A DNA stretch of 64,000 bases, from contig CABZVB010000001.1 of the NCBI GenBank assembly GCA_902529115.1, positions 186,001-250,000 of the forward strand. The letters are read 5' to 3'. Of this stretch, positions 1 to 7,473 are shown one piece after another. How positions within the stretch are numbered: the stretch's first letter is position 1; the number at the start of each line of letters is the position of its first letter. The notes under the pieces are model-generated. The model searched no databases and was not told the origin of the DNA. It saw only the letters and a program-made list of their open reading frames with translations. Source of the stretch: an uncultured Balneola sp. GTDB taxonomy: Bacteria > Bacteroidota > Rhodothermia > Balneolales > Balneolaceae. Both the position numbers and the translations under genes were made by a program.

Positions 1-758
1 CTCCAAAAACATTGTTACTTATTAAAGATGCCTCAGGGGAACCAGTTCGATGGTTAGAAGGCGGACAAAGCCGTGGTTTTCATCGGACGACCTGGGATCT
101 GCGCTTTCCGGCACCAGATCCCATCAGTTTTTCTACACCAGGATTTCGCCCACCTTGGGCAGGAATTCCCCAAGGCCCATTGGCTGCACCAGGAATATAT
201 AGTGTAGAATTGTATGTACTACACAATGGCAAATTGGAAATTCAAGGAGGCGTACAGGAGTTTATTGTTAAGCCGATACCTACTTTAGAAGGTCGAGATT
301 TTGAGGAAACCTTTGCTTTTCATAAAGAGCTTAACGACTTATCCCGTGAAATGAATAGCGCCGGAAGCTCACTCGCGGAAGCCTCAAACCGCCTTCGCCA
401 TATAGAAGCGGCATTGTTGCAAACATCAACCTTATCCCCGAAGCTTTTCGAACAATTAGCTGCACTTACACGCCAGCAAGCGGAACTCATCACTCAGCTC
501 TATGGTGACCGGATACGCCATTCAAAAGATATTTCGGTTGAACCCGCTATAGCAGGCCGTTTGAATCAGGTACTGTATGGACTTTCTGAAACGAGCTTAC
601 CCCCGACCCAAACGCACCATACAAATGTGGCTTTGGCAAGTCAGGGATTTGAGCAATTTAAAATAGCGCTGCAGGATTTTTGGTCTGAATTAGAGAAGTA
701 CGAAACCCAGGTACAGCAGGCAGGAGCGCCGTACACTCCGGGACAAAAGTTAAGGTGA
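1..758 (+). CDS. C-terminal part of a VPS10/BNR-propeller type secreted glycosyl-hydrolase-like protein (5' truncated)
   Basis: The reading frame is open from the window edge (first full codon at base 3), so the apparent TTG start at 12 is not real; the gene begins outside. What remains is the carboxy end: a beta-sandwich-like segment containing GFHRTTWDLRFPAPDP and GPLAAPGIYSVELYV, then about 130 residues of helix, and a tail with GAPYTPGQ. This arrangement is what I associate with the C-terminus of the WD40/YVTN/BNR-repeat (VPS10 or sortilin-like) proteins that Bacteroidota annotations often call glycosyl hydrolases. The propeller itself and any signal peptide lie upstream, so the catalytic status cannot be judged. 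It converges on the GHL10-like gene at 787 with only 28 bp between. Family assignment is from remembered tail motifs; no enzymatic activity is implied. Confidence 0.6.
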   Translation, partial: PKTLLLIKDASGEPVRWLEGGQSRGFHRTTWDLRFPAPDPISFSTPGFRPPWAGIPQGPLAAPGIYSVELYVLHNGKLEIQGGVQEFIVKPIPTLEGRDFEETFAFHKELNDLSREMNSAGSSLAEASNRLRHIEAALLQTSTLSPKLFEQLAALTRQQAELITQLYGDRIRHSKDISVEPAIAGRLNQVLYGLSETSLPPTQTHHTNVALASQGFEQFKIALQDFWSELEKYETQVQQAGAPYTPGQKLR

Positions 759-786
759 TTCGTTAAAGAATTAGATTGGGTGTGAA

Positions 787-1860
787 TTACTGTTTGGGTA
801 GATTTTTTAACACCTCCCAATGATCGGGAGTCATGGATCCAACGTCAAAGACAGAGATACCTTTGGCTCCTCCACTTATTGCTTTTTGTGCAGCGGTTTG
901 GAGCCCTTCGGGACTTAGTGCAGGAATAAATAAACCTGCTATAACATCGAAACGTCCGTGTGATTCACGGACACCTTGTTCGGCTGCAAATTTAATCCAT
1001 TCAAGATTCTGTTGGTAAAAATTATGGTAAAGCATGGGCAGGGCGACATCTAAATCCCAACTGGCCCAATCTTGACGAACCATTTGCCGCGACATCACTG
1101 GAAAAGGAAATACTGCGGCGCTGAGTTGTTTGTTGCGTTCGTGTACTTCTTGGGCAATTTCATTCACTAAGCTGGTCACCGCATTCAAACGATATTGAAG
1201 CCATTCGGTACTAAGTTCGGGATGCTCCATATCCATTGGGTCTACACCAAAGAGCTCTTTGAACCCCTTTCTGGCAATGGGGTGATATCCGTAATCATAT
1301 TCAGCAAACTGCCGGTCTTGTACCAAATCATATTTTGGTTGTAGGTCCGCTCCTAAAATAACGTCTACATAGCGTACATAATCTAGATGTACCGATGTTA
1401 GGCCTGGAATATCGGCATAGGAGATCATTTTGGAAGTAATATATTGTCTTGCTCCTGGCGAAAAAGGAGATAACCATTGATAGTAGTTAACATAAGCTCT
1501 GTAATCATATGAATTATCTCCGTTTCGATTCACAGCGTACCATTCAGGATTCTTGGCAGCGGTAGTATCACCAGGGCGATTTAAGGTCCACACCCATGCA
1601 TGGATATTAATGGAATAGTCTTGTGCCCATTCAATTACTTGTATTGTTTCCTCAATTTCAGCGGATAAGAATAAGTCGCTAAGCCCATGCTCAGAAAAGT
1701 TAGCCAATTTCTCTCTCCATTCCGCTTCTGTTTCGGCAATGCCACCACCTGTCCAAGCTGCAACCATAAATGAGCTTACTTCCGGCTGCTTGTCTTCTTG
1801 AACAGCAGAACAACTAACTAGGAATAGACTAAGTGTCATTAAAAGTAATTTATTTTTCAT
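787..1860 (-). CDS. GHL10-like glycosyl hydrolase-type lipoprotein (TIM-barrel family)
   Basis: A 357-residue protein with a lipoprotein signal (hydrophobic segment then VSCS, lipid Cys17). The mature part reads as the family called glycosyl hydrolase-like 10 (GHL10/DUF187): an early VAAWTGG strand, a central HLDYVRYVD strand that would supply acidic active-site residues at the barrel rim, and a late ALPMLYHNFY strand. Substrate is unknown; family members are predicted carbohydrate-active. It is the last gene of a minus-strand run and overlaps the CBM9-like gene upstream by 11 bp, indicating translational coupling. The pairing of a putative glycosidase barrel with a separate CBM9-like lipoprotein suggests the two act on the same surface-bound glycan, which is inference. 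The sequence shows no frame damage and the length is normal for a single-domain GHL10 protein. Confidence 0.7.
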   Translation of the reverse strand: MKNKLLLMTLSLFLVSCSAVQEDKQPEVSSFMVAAWTGGGIAETEAEWREKLANFSEHGLSDLFLSAEIEETIQVIEWAQDYSINIHAWVWTLNRPGDTTAAKNPEWYAVNRNGDNSYDYRAYVNYYQWLSPFSPGARQYITSKMISYADIPGLTSVHLDYVRYVDVILGADLQPKYDLVQDRQFAEYDYGYHPIARKGFKELFGVDPMDMEHPELSTEWLQYRLNAVTSLVNEIAQEVHERNKQLSAAVFPFPVMSRQMVRQDWASWDLDVALPMLYHNFYQQNLEWIKFAAEQGVRESHGRFDVIAGLFIPALSPEGLQTAAQKAISGGAKGISVFDVGSMTPDHWEVLKNLPKQ

Positions 1861-2956
1861 ACGAACTCCTTATGTATCCATCTTGGTTTATGCTCAATTT
1901 AGTGCCTGAGCGGTCTTCTAGTATTATTTCAAATCCAAGGTTAGTGGGTAAAAATTCAGCGTCATAAAAATATCCATTGACCTCAAAATTAGAACCTTCA
2001 TTAACTAGAAATGAGCCCGACTTTTTAGAGGTGTTGTTCTGTAAAGCAAGTCGTTTTCTGTATAGGTGAAAAAGAAGCTGATATGCGCTGGCCATTGATT
2101 GATTCAAATAGGCATACTCGGTGTTATCTACTGGGTTATCGATAAAAAATACATACCCCCAATGTTCGGGTCTATGCATATCAATGGCCATTTGTGGGTT
2201 CCAGACCCAATTGTTTTCGGGTAAAAGTTGGCCATTATTATCGGTTTTTTTCTCATAAGTACTACCATTTAGTTGATACTCCCACTGTACTCGCGAAAAA
2301 TTAACTCGCCATATGCTCCCTTCACCAAAAGTATGTCCCCGATCTATAGCATTGATGGGTGCAATTGGGATGGCCAATTCAACAGACCAGCCATCATCGA
2401 TGTCCGCTGGATTATTCAGAGTGCCTTGTATATCAATACCAATTTTAGTCCCACTCACATCCCATTCGTCCAACACGGGGCCATTTCGCCTGTAGGGTCG
2501 GGCCAAAAATAAATCCCATAATGTTCCCAAGGCATTGATCTCGAACTCAACATAATAAGGCTGAAACTCATTAGGCTTTATGAAGACTTCAAAATCATTG
2601 TTATAAAAAATTACCGCATCCCGTTGCTCTATATCACCCCAAACATGCTCCTCTTCCATCTTGGCATATATATACAAATAGTCCATATCCCACAACATTT
2701 TTACGCGTGTATCATAGTAGGGTTTGTCCAAATCCTGACCTTGAATGTCCATAAATAGATCGGTCCACTCGGCATCATTCCAGGCTGTCTCATTGGCTAA
2801 TCCATCTATAAATATAGGATTCTGCGTTTTTGATGTGTAATAACTTTTTGGAATAGTTAGATTCAATTTTTCTGTAGTTGTAGGAGTGCTGCATCCAAAA
2901 CAAAGTCCTAGGACAGTAACTACCATGATTTCACGATTCGTCATTTTTATTACCAA
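1850..2956 (-). CDS. CBM9-like (carbohydrate-binding family 9 type) lipoprotein
   Basis: A 368-residue lipoprotein; the signal ends GLCFGCS with lipid Cys22 (Cys18 if the second Met, residue 5, is the start). The body carries the pattern of CBM9-like domains: IFIDGLANETAWNDAEW near the start, then RVKMLWDMDYLYIYAKMEE, NDFEVFIKP, and the closing DDGWSVELAIPI strand. These domains bind sugars in xylanases, and in Bacteroidota they often appear as stand-alone exported proteins. The last roughly 100 residues (after residue 265) include HLYRKRLALQNN and a small beta-rich tail, as in other stand-alone CBM9-like proteins. The gene overlaps its upstream neighbour by 7 bp and its downstream neighbour by 11 bp, so all three are probably made together. 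Binding target is not deducible. Confidence 0.72.
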   Translation of the reverse strand: MVIKMTNREIMVVTVLGLCFGCSTPTTTEKLNLTIPKSYYTSKTQNPIFIDGLANETAWNDAEWTDLFMDIQGQDLDKPYYDTRVKMLWDMDYLYIYAKMEEEHVWGDIEQRDAVIFYNNDFEVFIKPNEFQPYYVEFEINALGTLWDLFLARPYRRNGPVLDEWDVSGTKIGIDIQGTLNNPADIDDGWSVELAIPIAPINAIDRGHTFGEGSIWRVNFSRVQWEYQLNGSTYEKKTDNNGQLLPENNWVWNPQMAIDMHRPEHWGYVFFIDNPVDNTEYAYLNQSMASAYQLLFHLYRKRLALQNNTSKKSGSFLVNEGSNFEVNGYFYDAEFLPTNLGFEIILEDRSGTKLSINQDGYIRSSYEK

Positions 2957-4002
2957 TCCTCTGCTATGGCGGGGGTCCCTGGGAAATTAATACTATAATT
3001 CCCGTAGATAGGATCGTAGTAGTGCCCGTTTTCCTGGTAATCTGGATTCCATTTTTTAATTCCGTTTGATTCTAATACATACACATATGGAGATAATAAT
3101 AGTCGTTCAAGATGCCATCTTCCGGCTTCTTCTGATGGAATTTCCTCTCCATTACCGTAGACCATGAGTCCGCCATCGGCATATACTTCATGTTCAGGGC
3201 TAATATCCATGTACTCATGACTTACATTCATTACTTTGTGCCCAATTTCATGAGCAATGGTACGGCGCTGCCGATCGGGCCGCTCAAGATTCGAAAGGCT
3301 GATTACCCCTCGATAAGGTTTAGGAATAGTCCCAGGGTAGGAATAGGAAGGAAAGGATAAGCCACCAGTACGAACGGTCTTCATGGTCCAATTACGGCCT
3401 TCTGAAACGGTTAAAAAGGGGTAAAATACATCCTGAAATACAATAAAATAAAGTGTTCGATGACTGTTTTCTTCCACTTCAATAATATGCTCTAATGCAT
3501 TAGAAGCATGTTCTGTAAGCTCAGTGGGGTGTCGCTGGCTGTGTTTATATAGGTTAATGTATCCGGTATTTGGTACGCCAGGGACTTTATTGGCCTGAAT
3601 CGAAAGATACGATGGGTTTATCTCGCCTGTTTTTATCCACAGCACATTTACTTGTACACCTGTAGGTGCATAAATTTCCTTTGCAGCTTGTAAACCTGTT
3701 ACGATACTGTTCAGTGTTATTTTTTTAAAATCAGGATCTAGGTTGGATGGAAGGTAGACCCCCACATCCATGGTTGGTTTACCTAATTCAATATCTGCAT
3801 TTAAGGTAGTGTAATCGATTGTATCAATGATAGACCAGGATGCTTTCTTGAGATTGAGGGACGTTGTTTGATCTTCATTGTATGGCTGCTTAGACGAACA
3901 CTGAAACAAAAATGTAGCTGCTAGTAAAAGAAAAAAGGGTGCAGAATTATGCTTTTGCGGTATACTAAATACCTTTTTTAAATACGTTGGGCTATGATAC
4001 AT
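2950..4002 (-). CDS. Zinc-metallopeptidase-like lipoprotein with HEIGH motif
   Basis: An exported protein with the motif TIAHEIGH followed by KVMNVSH. HExxH is a zinc-binding active site; the next histidine lies one residue further on than in the metzincin pattern HExxHxxGxxH, so the third ligand is uncertain. I prefer the ATG at 4002 over the frame's first start at 4065: it leaves a 20-residue polar lead, a hydrophobic stretch and a lipobox-like LFQC (Cys35), whereas the longer form would have two hydrophobic segments. No known family is recognised beyond the motif. It overlaps the CBM9-like gene by 7 bp and follows the serine hydrolase gene by about 110 bp, in what looks like one hydrolase operon. 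Proteolytic activity is inferred from the motif alone. Confidence 0.6.
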   Translation of the reverse strand: MYHSPTYLKKVFSIPQKHNSAPFFLLLAATFLFQCSSKQPYNEDQTTSLNLKKASWSIIDTIDYTTLNADIELGKPTMDVGVYLPSNLDPDFKKITLNSIVTGLQAAKEIYAPTGVQVNVLWIKTGEINPSYLSIQANKVPGVPNTGYINLYKHSQRHPTELTEHASNALEHIIEVEENSHRTLYFIVFQDVFYPFLTVSEGRNWTMKTVRTGGLSFPSYSYPGTIPKPYRGVISLSNLERPDRQRRTIAHEIGHKVMNVSHEYMDISPEHEVYADGGLMVYGNGEEIPSEEAGRWHLERLLLSPYVYVLESNGIKKWNPDYQENGHYYDPIYGNYSINFPGTPAIAEDW

Positions 4003-4111
4003 AATGAATTGAATATATAGGATAGGAATTATTAGTAATAGTATAAACTGATGTATAAAAACCACCCAGAGATAAAATATTTTTTTGGATTGTATTTGGT
4101 ATTCGAATATA

Positions 4112-5341
4112 CTATTCCATAGCAGTTAATATTCGCTCTATCAACCCGTTCATCCCAGTGCCTTGAATCCATCGAGCGACAACAACCAAATCGTTTTTAG
4201 GGTCTACGTATACCATATTATTACCAGCACCCAAATGCCAGAAAGCCGATTCAGGAGCTGCTGGCATAGCTTCGCGATTGGGATTTAGGAAGTAGTTCAT
4301 ATACCCATAATTAGGTCGAGCCTGTGTGGGATTTTTTGACATTCTTATCCATTCCTTGGATACTAGCTGCTCGCCCTTCCAACTTCCTTCACGCAAAGTC
4401 AGTAACCCAAAGCGCGCCTGATCCCGCGCACTAATAAACATCCCTCCGCCCCAATGACCTCCACCGCTTACGCTTTGCATCTGTTTTCCATCAATCAGTA
4501 CCCAAGAGTTTTCATATCCATGCCAACGCCATGTGGGAGAGGCTCCAATTTTGTCCATGACGCGCTCTTTGAGTACTTGGGGAAGCGGCTGCCGCCACAC
4601 GTTTAAAGTAGTAAGAGCTAGTAGGTTTACTCGCACATCGTTGTATTCCCAAACACTTCCTGGAGTATGACGCTCACGAGTGATCCATTCACTTCGCTCT
4701 CCGGAGGGACGGTCGGCCCAATCGGGTTTCCCGAATAGAGTTCCCTCCCAGTCTGAGGTTTGTTGCAGTAAATGTTCCCAAGTAATTTGGGTATTATGAT
4801 CCGCAAGAAAGGGCTCCAAAAAATGGGCCTCCCCCACTTCGGATCCTTTATCTCTGTTGTATATGTCGTCAATGACCAATATGGGCCCCATATAAGGGGC
4901 AACTTTGTCGTGTACATCTCGAATGAGACCATCATCCCAAGCCAGTCCTACGGTCATGCTCAAGAAACTTTTGGTAACGCTGTGCGTCATATCGACCCGA
5001 AACGGGTTTCCCCACTCGGCCACGATGTATCCATTTTTTACAATAATACCAGTCATTTCTCCCCGGCTTTTAAAAGGTCCTATACCTTCACCAAATGGTT
5101 CTCTTCCAAAGGTGCCATAATGGTTGATTTCCATATTCTGAGGATTCTCACTTTCCATAGAAATAGCATAATCGATGGCTTCTTGTAACTTTACGGGATC
5201 AAAGCCAGAGGCTTCTGGGTTCAATATTTCCCACTCCCCCCATTTACCCGGATAGTAAGGCTCATTAATGGCGGGCTTTTGAGCGTTTGTTGGAACCCAA
5301 AAAAGAAAAAGAAATATGGAAAAAGGAGTTAGGAATCGCAT
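4112..5341 (-). CDS. Serine hydrolase of the class C beta-lactamase / D-alanyl-D-alanine carboxypeptidase-like family
   Basis: A 409-residue secreted enzyme with a classical signal peptide ending TNAQ. The catalytic SxxK motif is SVTK (Ser121, Lys124). A Tyr motif is present as EYND, which gives Tyr-Asn-Asp instead of the usual Tyr-x-Asn, and the late HLGAG segment takes the place of the KTG/HxG motif. Class C-fold serine hydrolases include esterases, peptidases and true beta-lactamases, so substrate cannot be assigned. It starts 10 bp after the S10 carboxypeptidase gene and precedes the metallopeptidase-like lipoprotein, in the same orientation. The context of exported peptidases favours a role in scavenging peptides or esters over drug resistance; this is inference. 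Confidence 0.8.
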   Translation of the reverse strand: MRFLTPFSIFLFLFWVPTNAQKPAINEPYYPGKWGEWEILNPEASGFDPVKLQEAIDYAISMESENPQNMEINHYGTFGREPFGEGIGPFKSRGEMTGIIVKNGYIVAEWGNPFRVDMTHSVTKSFLSMTVGLAWDDGLIRDVHDKVAPYMGPILVIDDIYNRDKGSEVGEAHFLEPFLADHNTQITWEHLLQQTSDWEGTLFGKPDWADRPSGERSEWITRERHTPGSVWEYNDVRVNLLALTTLNVWRQPLPQVLKERVMDKIGASPTWRWHGYENSWVLIDGKQMQSVSGGGHWGGGMFISARDQARFGLLTLREGSWKGEQLVSKEWIRMSKNPTQARPNYGYMNYFLNPNREAMPAAPESAFWHLGAGNNMVYVDPKNDLVVVARWIQGTGMNGLIERILTAME

Positions 5342-5351
5342 GGTATAGGTT

Positions 5352-6932
5352 CTAATATTTAGCAGGAGTGCCGGCGGGTGCTAAGCTTTTTTGGATAAAA
5401 TAACGAATATCGTCATTGGCATTTTTCAGATCCTCTCGGCGCAGATACATCATGTGTCCGCTCCGGTAACCTTTGAATTCGAGACGATCTTTCATTTTTC
5501 CGGAAGGATCAAGATGCCACATAGTATATTTTGCGTCGTAATAGGTGGTGGCGCCGTCGTAGTAGCCGCCCTGAATAAGTACATGTAGGTAGGGATTTTG
5601 TGCCATGGCACCACGTAATTGTTCACCGGTTCTGTCGCCACTTCGATCCCAAGGACTTACTGGGCCAAACATATTGTATTTTACATCGGTGTCATAGTTG
5701 AGCTTTTGCTTAAAGTACATATTAATGGCTGGGGTAAAGGAATGAAGCCAGGAGGTAAGTTCAGAGTTAAAGTCAGGACGAGTTCCGGCATCCGAGCGAT
5801 CGAGGCCTTTGTAACGTGAATCTAGTCGCCCTACAGTGTGGCCTTCGTGTCGTAGTAGGTCTTTCCAAAAAAAGGAGGTGGGTACATCTAGGTTGTGTTG
5901 CCTGATAACTTCTTGAGCTAGCCCAGAATAACGCGCAAACTGAATGATAGCATGTTCTTTTTCATCAGCGCTCATCCAAGCCCCTTTAGCAAGGATGGGG
6001 ATGAGTTCATTTTGGGTAAACTCTTCCGATGTCGCCAGTGCATCAAGTAGGTCTAGGGACTGAAGATCTTCTGGAAGCTGCTCATGATACCATGCGGCGG
6101 CGGTGTAATACGGCAAGCGGTTGGCTTGATTAACAGGACCGGACCGGTCGATTCCTAAACCAGTAGGAGATACCAAAATGACTCCATTAATGTACATCCA
6201 ATGACGGTTTTGAAGAACGTTAGCTAATCCAGAAACACGGGTAGTCCCGTAACTTTCGCCAATAAGATATTTGGGAGAGGCCCAACGGTCTACTCGGTTT
6301 ACAAAGGTGTTAATCCATTCGGCTAGATATGCGATATCTTGATTTACCCCGAAGAATTGTTTACGGTCTGCTTCTGGATGCAGAATTCGCGAGTAGCCGG
6401 TATTCACGGGGTTTACAAACACTATGTCCGCTACATCTAAAATGGAGTAGGGATTATCCTGATATCCATAGGGTTGAATGGGATAGCCTTCGTCATCAAT
6501 GTTTAAAACACTTGGTCCGGTATATGCCAGGTGCATCCACACTGAAGCTGAGCCGGGCCCTCCGTTAAAAGATATTACCAGAGGTCTTCGCTCGTAGGAT
6601 TCCACATCAGTACGCTCATAGAAGGTATAGAAAAGAGAGGCTTGTACAACGCCATGATCGTCCCATACCGGCTGAGTTCCAGCGGTGGCGCGATAGGGCA
6701 CTTTTTTGCCATTGATTGTGACGGTATGATCGGTTACCGATGCCGATTCGGCAGGGAGGATTCGAGAGACTGTTATTTGTGGTTCGTGTATACCTTCGTA
6801 AGCATTTGGGTCCAACCAAATTGATTTATTGGTAGTTTGTTGAGCAAGTAACGTTACTTCTAATGCTCCAATAATCAAAAAAGTTAGGGTCATAAAAAAC
6901 GCCTGCGAATTGCAAATTCTCAAACTTATCAT
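5352..6932 (-). CDS. S10 family serine carboxypeptidase-like peptidase
   Basis: A 526-residue exported alpha/beta-hydrolase peptidase of the serine carboxypeptidase (S10) family. It has the oxyanion-hole motif SFNGGPGS (about residues 121-128), the nucleophile motif IGESYGT with Ser227, and candidate acid and base residues Asp459 (GGYYDG) and His493 (SGHMMY). These enzymes remove C-terminal amino acids in periplasmic or extracellular space. The N-terminus has a hydrophobic stretch ending LLAQQ; the Met at residue 14 is an equally good start and gives a tidier signal peptide. It is the first gene of the minus-strand hydrolase run 6932 to 787, with the serine hydrolase only 10 bp downstream, so its promoter should lie in the 541-bp gap to its right. 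Confidence 0.88.
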   Translation of the reverse strand: MISLRICNSQAFFMTLTFLIIGALEVTLLAQQTTNKSIWLDPNAYEGIHEPQITVSRILPAESASVTDHTVTINGKKVPYRATAGTQPVWDDHGVVQASLFYTFYERTDVESYERRPLVISFNGGPGSASVWMHLAYTGPSVLNIDDEGYPIQPYGYQDNPYSILDVADIVFVNPVNTGYSRILHPEADRKQFFGVNQDIAYLAEWINTFVNRVDRWASPKYLIGESYGTTRVSGLANVLQNRHWMYINGVILVSPTGLGIDRSGPVNQANRLPYYTAAAWYHEQLPEDLQSLDLLDALATSEEFTQNELIPILAKGAWMSADEKEHAIIQFARYSGLAQEVIRQHNLDVPTSFFWKDLLRHEGHTVGRLDSRYKGLDRSDAGTRPDFNSELTSWLHSFTPAINMYFKQKLNYDTDVKYNMFGPVSPWDRSGDRTGEQLRGAMAQNPYLHVLIQGGYYDGATTYYDAKYTMWHLDPSGKMKDRLEFKGYRSGHMMYLRREDLKNANDDIRYFIQKSLAPAGTPAKY

Positions 6933-7026
6933 AGTCTTTGTTAATTTTACTTTGGTTTATTCGAATGTATTTATAAATAACTATAGATTCTATCTAACAT
7001 ATTAGATTTTACACTGCATACATGAA

Positions 7027-7055
7027 TTGTAGTCTGGATTATCATTGTACCTTTG
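7027..7055 (+). promoter_or_regulatory. Candidate Bacteroidota-type promoter (TTG-N18-TACCTTTG)
   Basis: TTG at 7027-7029 is followed after 18 bases by TACCTTTG at 7048-7055, which fits the -33 TTG / -7 TAnnTTTG consensus of Bacteroidota primary sigma factors. Transcription would start near 7062, about 410 bp before the giant surface-protein gene. Such short matches occur by chance in AT-rich DNA. Confidence 0.25.
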
Positions 7056-7213
7056 TTTTTTACTTTTCTTGGAACCATGACTTACAGGATTATTTAGGTG
7101 AAACTGCCTCATTTAAAGATATTTTTAACTGTTGACTACAAGCCATTTTTTCGAGTTATACTATAGATTACCCATTCTAGCTTCTTCCCGATTATTTGTT
7201 TTTGGAGGTTTGC

Positions 7214-7333
7214 ATGCGGTGGTGGGTATTAGGGAGTAATTTATATTGTAAAATAGACTCTGTACTTGAATTAATCTTAATATTAAACGAGTTTAATAAA
7301 ACATCCTATCTAATAGCTTACAAACAAAGATAA
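7214..7333 (+). CDS. Possible small ORF (39 aa), function unknown
   Basis: An ATG at 7214 opens a 39-codon frame ending with TAA at 7331-7333. It is preceded by GGAGG at 7204-7208, five bases before the ATG, one of the few clear Shine-Dalgarno matches in the window. The predicted peptide starts MRWWVLGSNLYC and has a leucine/isoleucine-rich middle. It lies between a candidate promoter and the giant gene, so it could be a leader peptide. Base composition is like the surrounding AT-rich spacer, and I have no homologue in mind; it may well be chance. Confidence 0.15.
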   Translation: MRWWVLGSNLYCKIDSVLELILILNEFNKTSYLIAYKQR

Positions 7334-7473
7334 ATTTCATATTTTCTATAACTTAAATTAATATTTATCGTAATATTTAATAATAATAGTTAGTTTGATC
7401 ATCCTTTAGGTTTTTAGTTAAAAGACCGATAACTATATTAGTCAATAGAAGGGTAATTAGAATTGTTATTTCC

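Larger units (their letters stand above)
6933..7473. other. 541-bp AT-rich divergent intergenic region
   Basis: This gap separates the minus-strand hydrolase run from the plus-strand giant surface-protein genes and must hold promoters for both. I see one plus-strand match to the Bacteroidota consensus (7027-7055) and one short reading frame with a Shine-Dalgarno-like sequence (7214-7333). No tRNA, strong hairpin or conserved gene remnant was recognised. The long untranslated distance before the giant gene is unusual compared with the other gaps here. Confidence 0.5.

Noticed and set aside
4112-5341. True beta-lactamase
   Set aside because: Only the broad class C fold motifs are seen, with a Tyr-Asn-Asp variant; the context is exported peptidases, so a resistance call is not supported.
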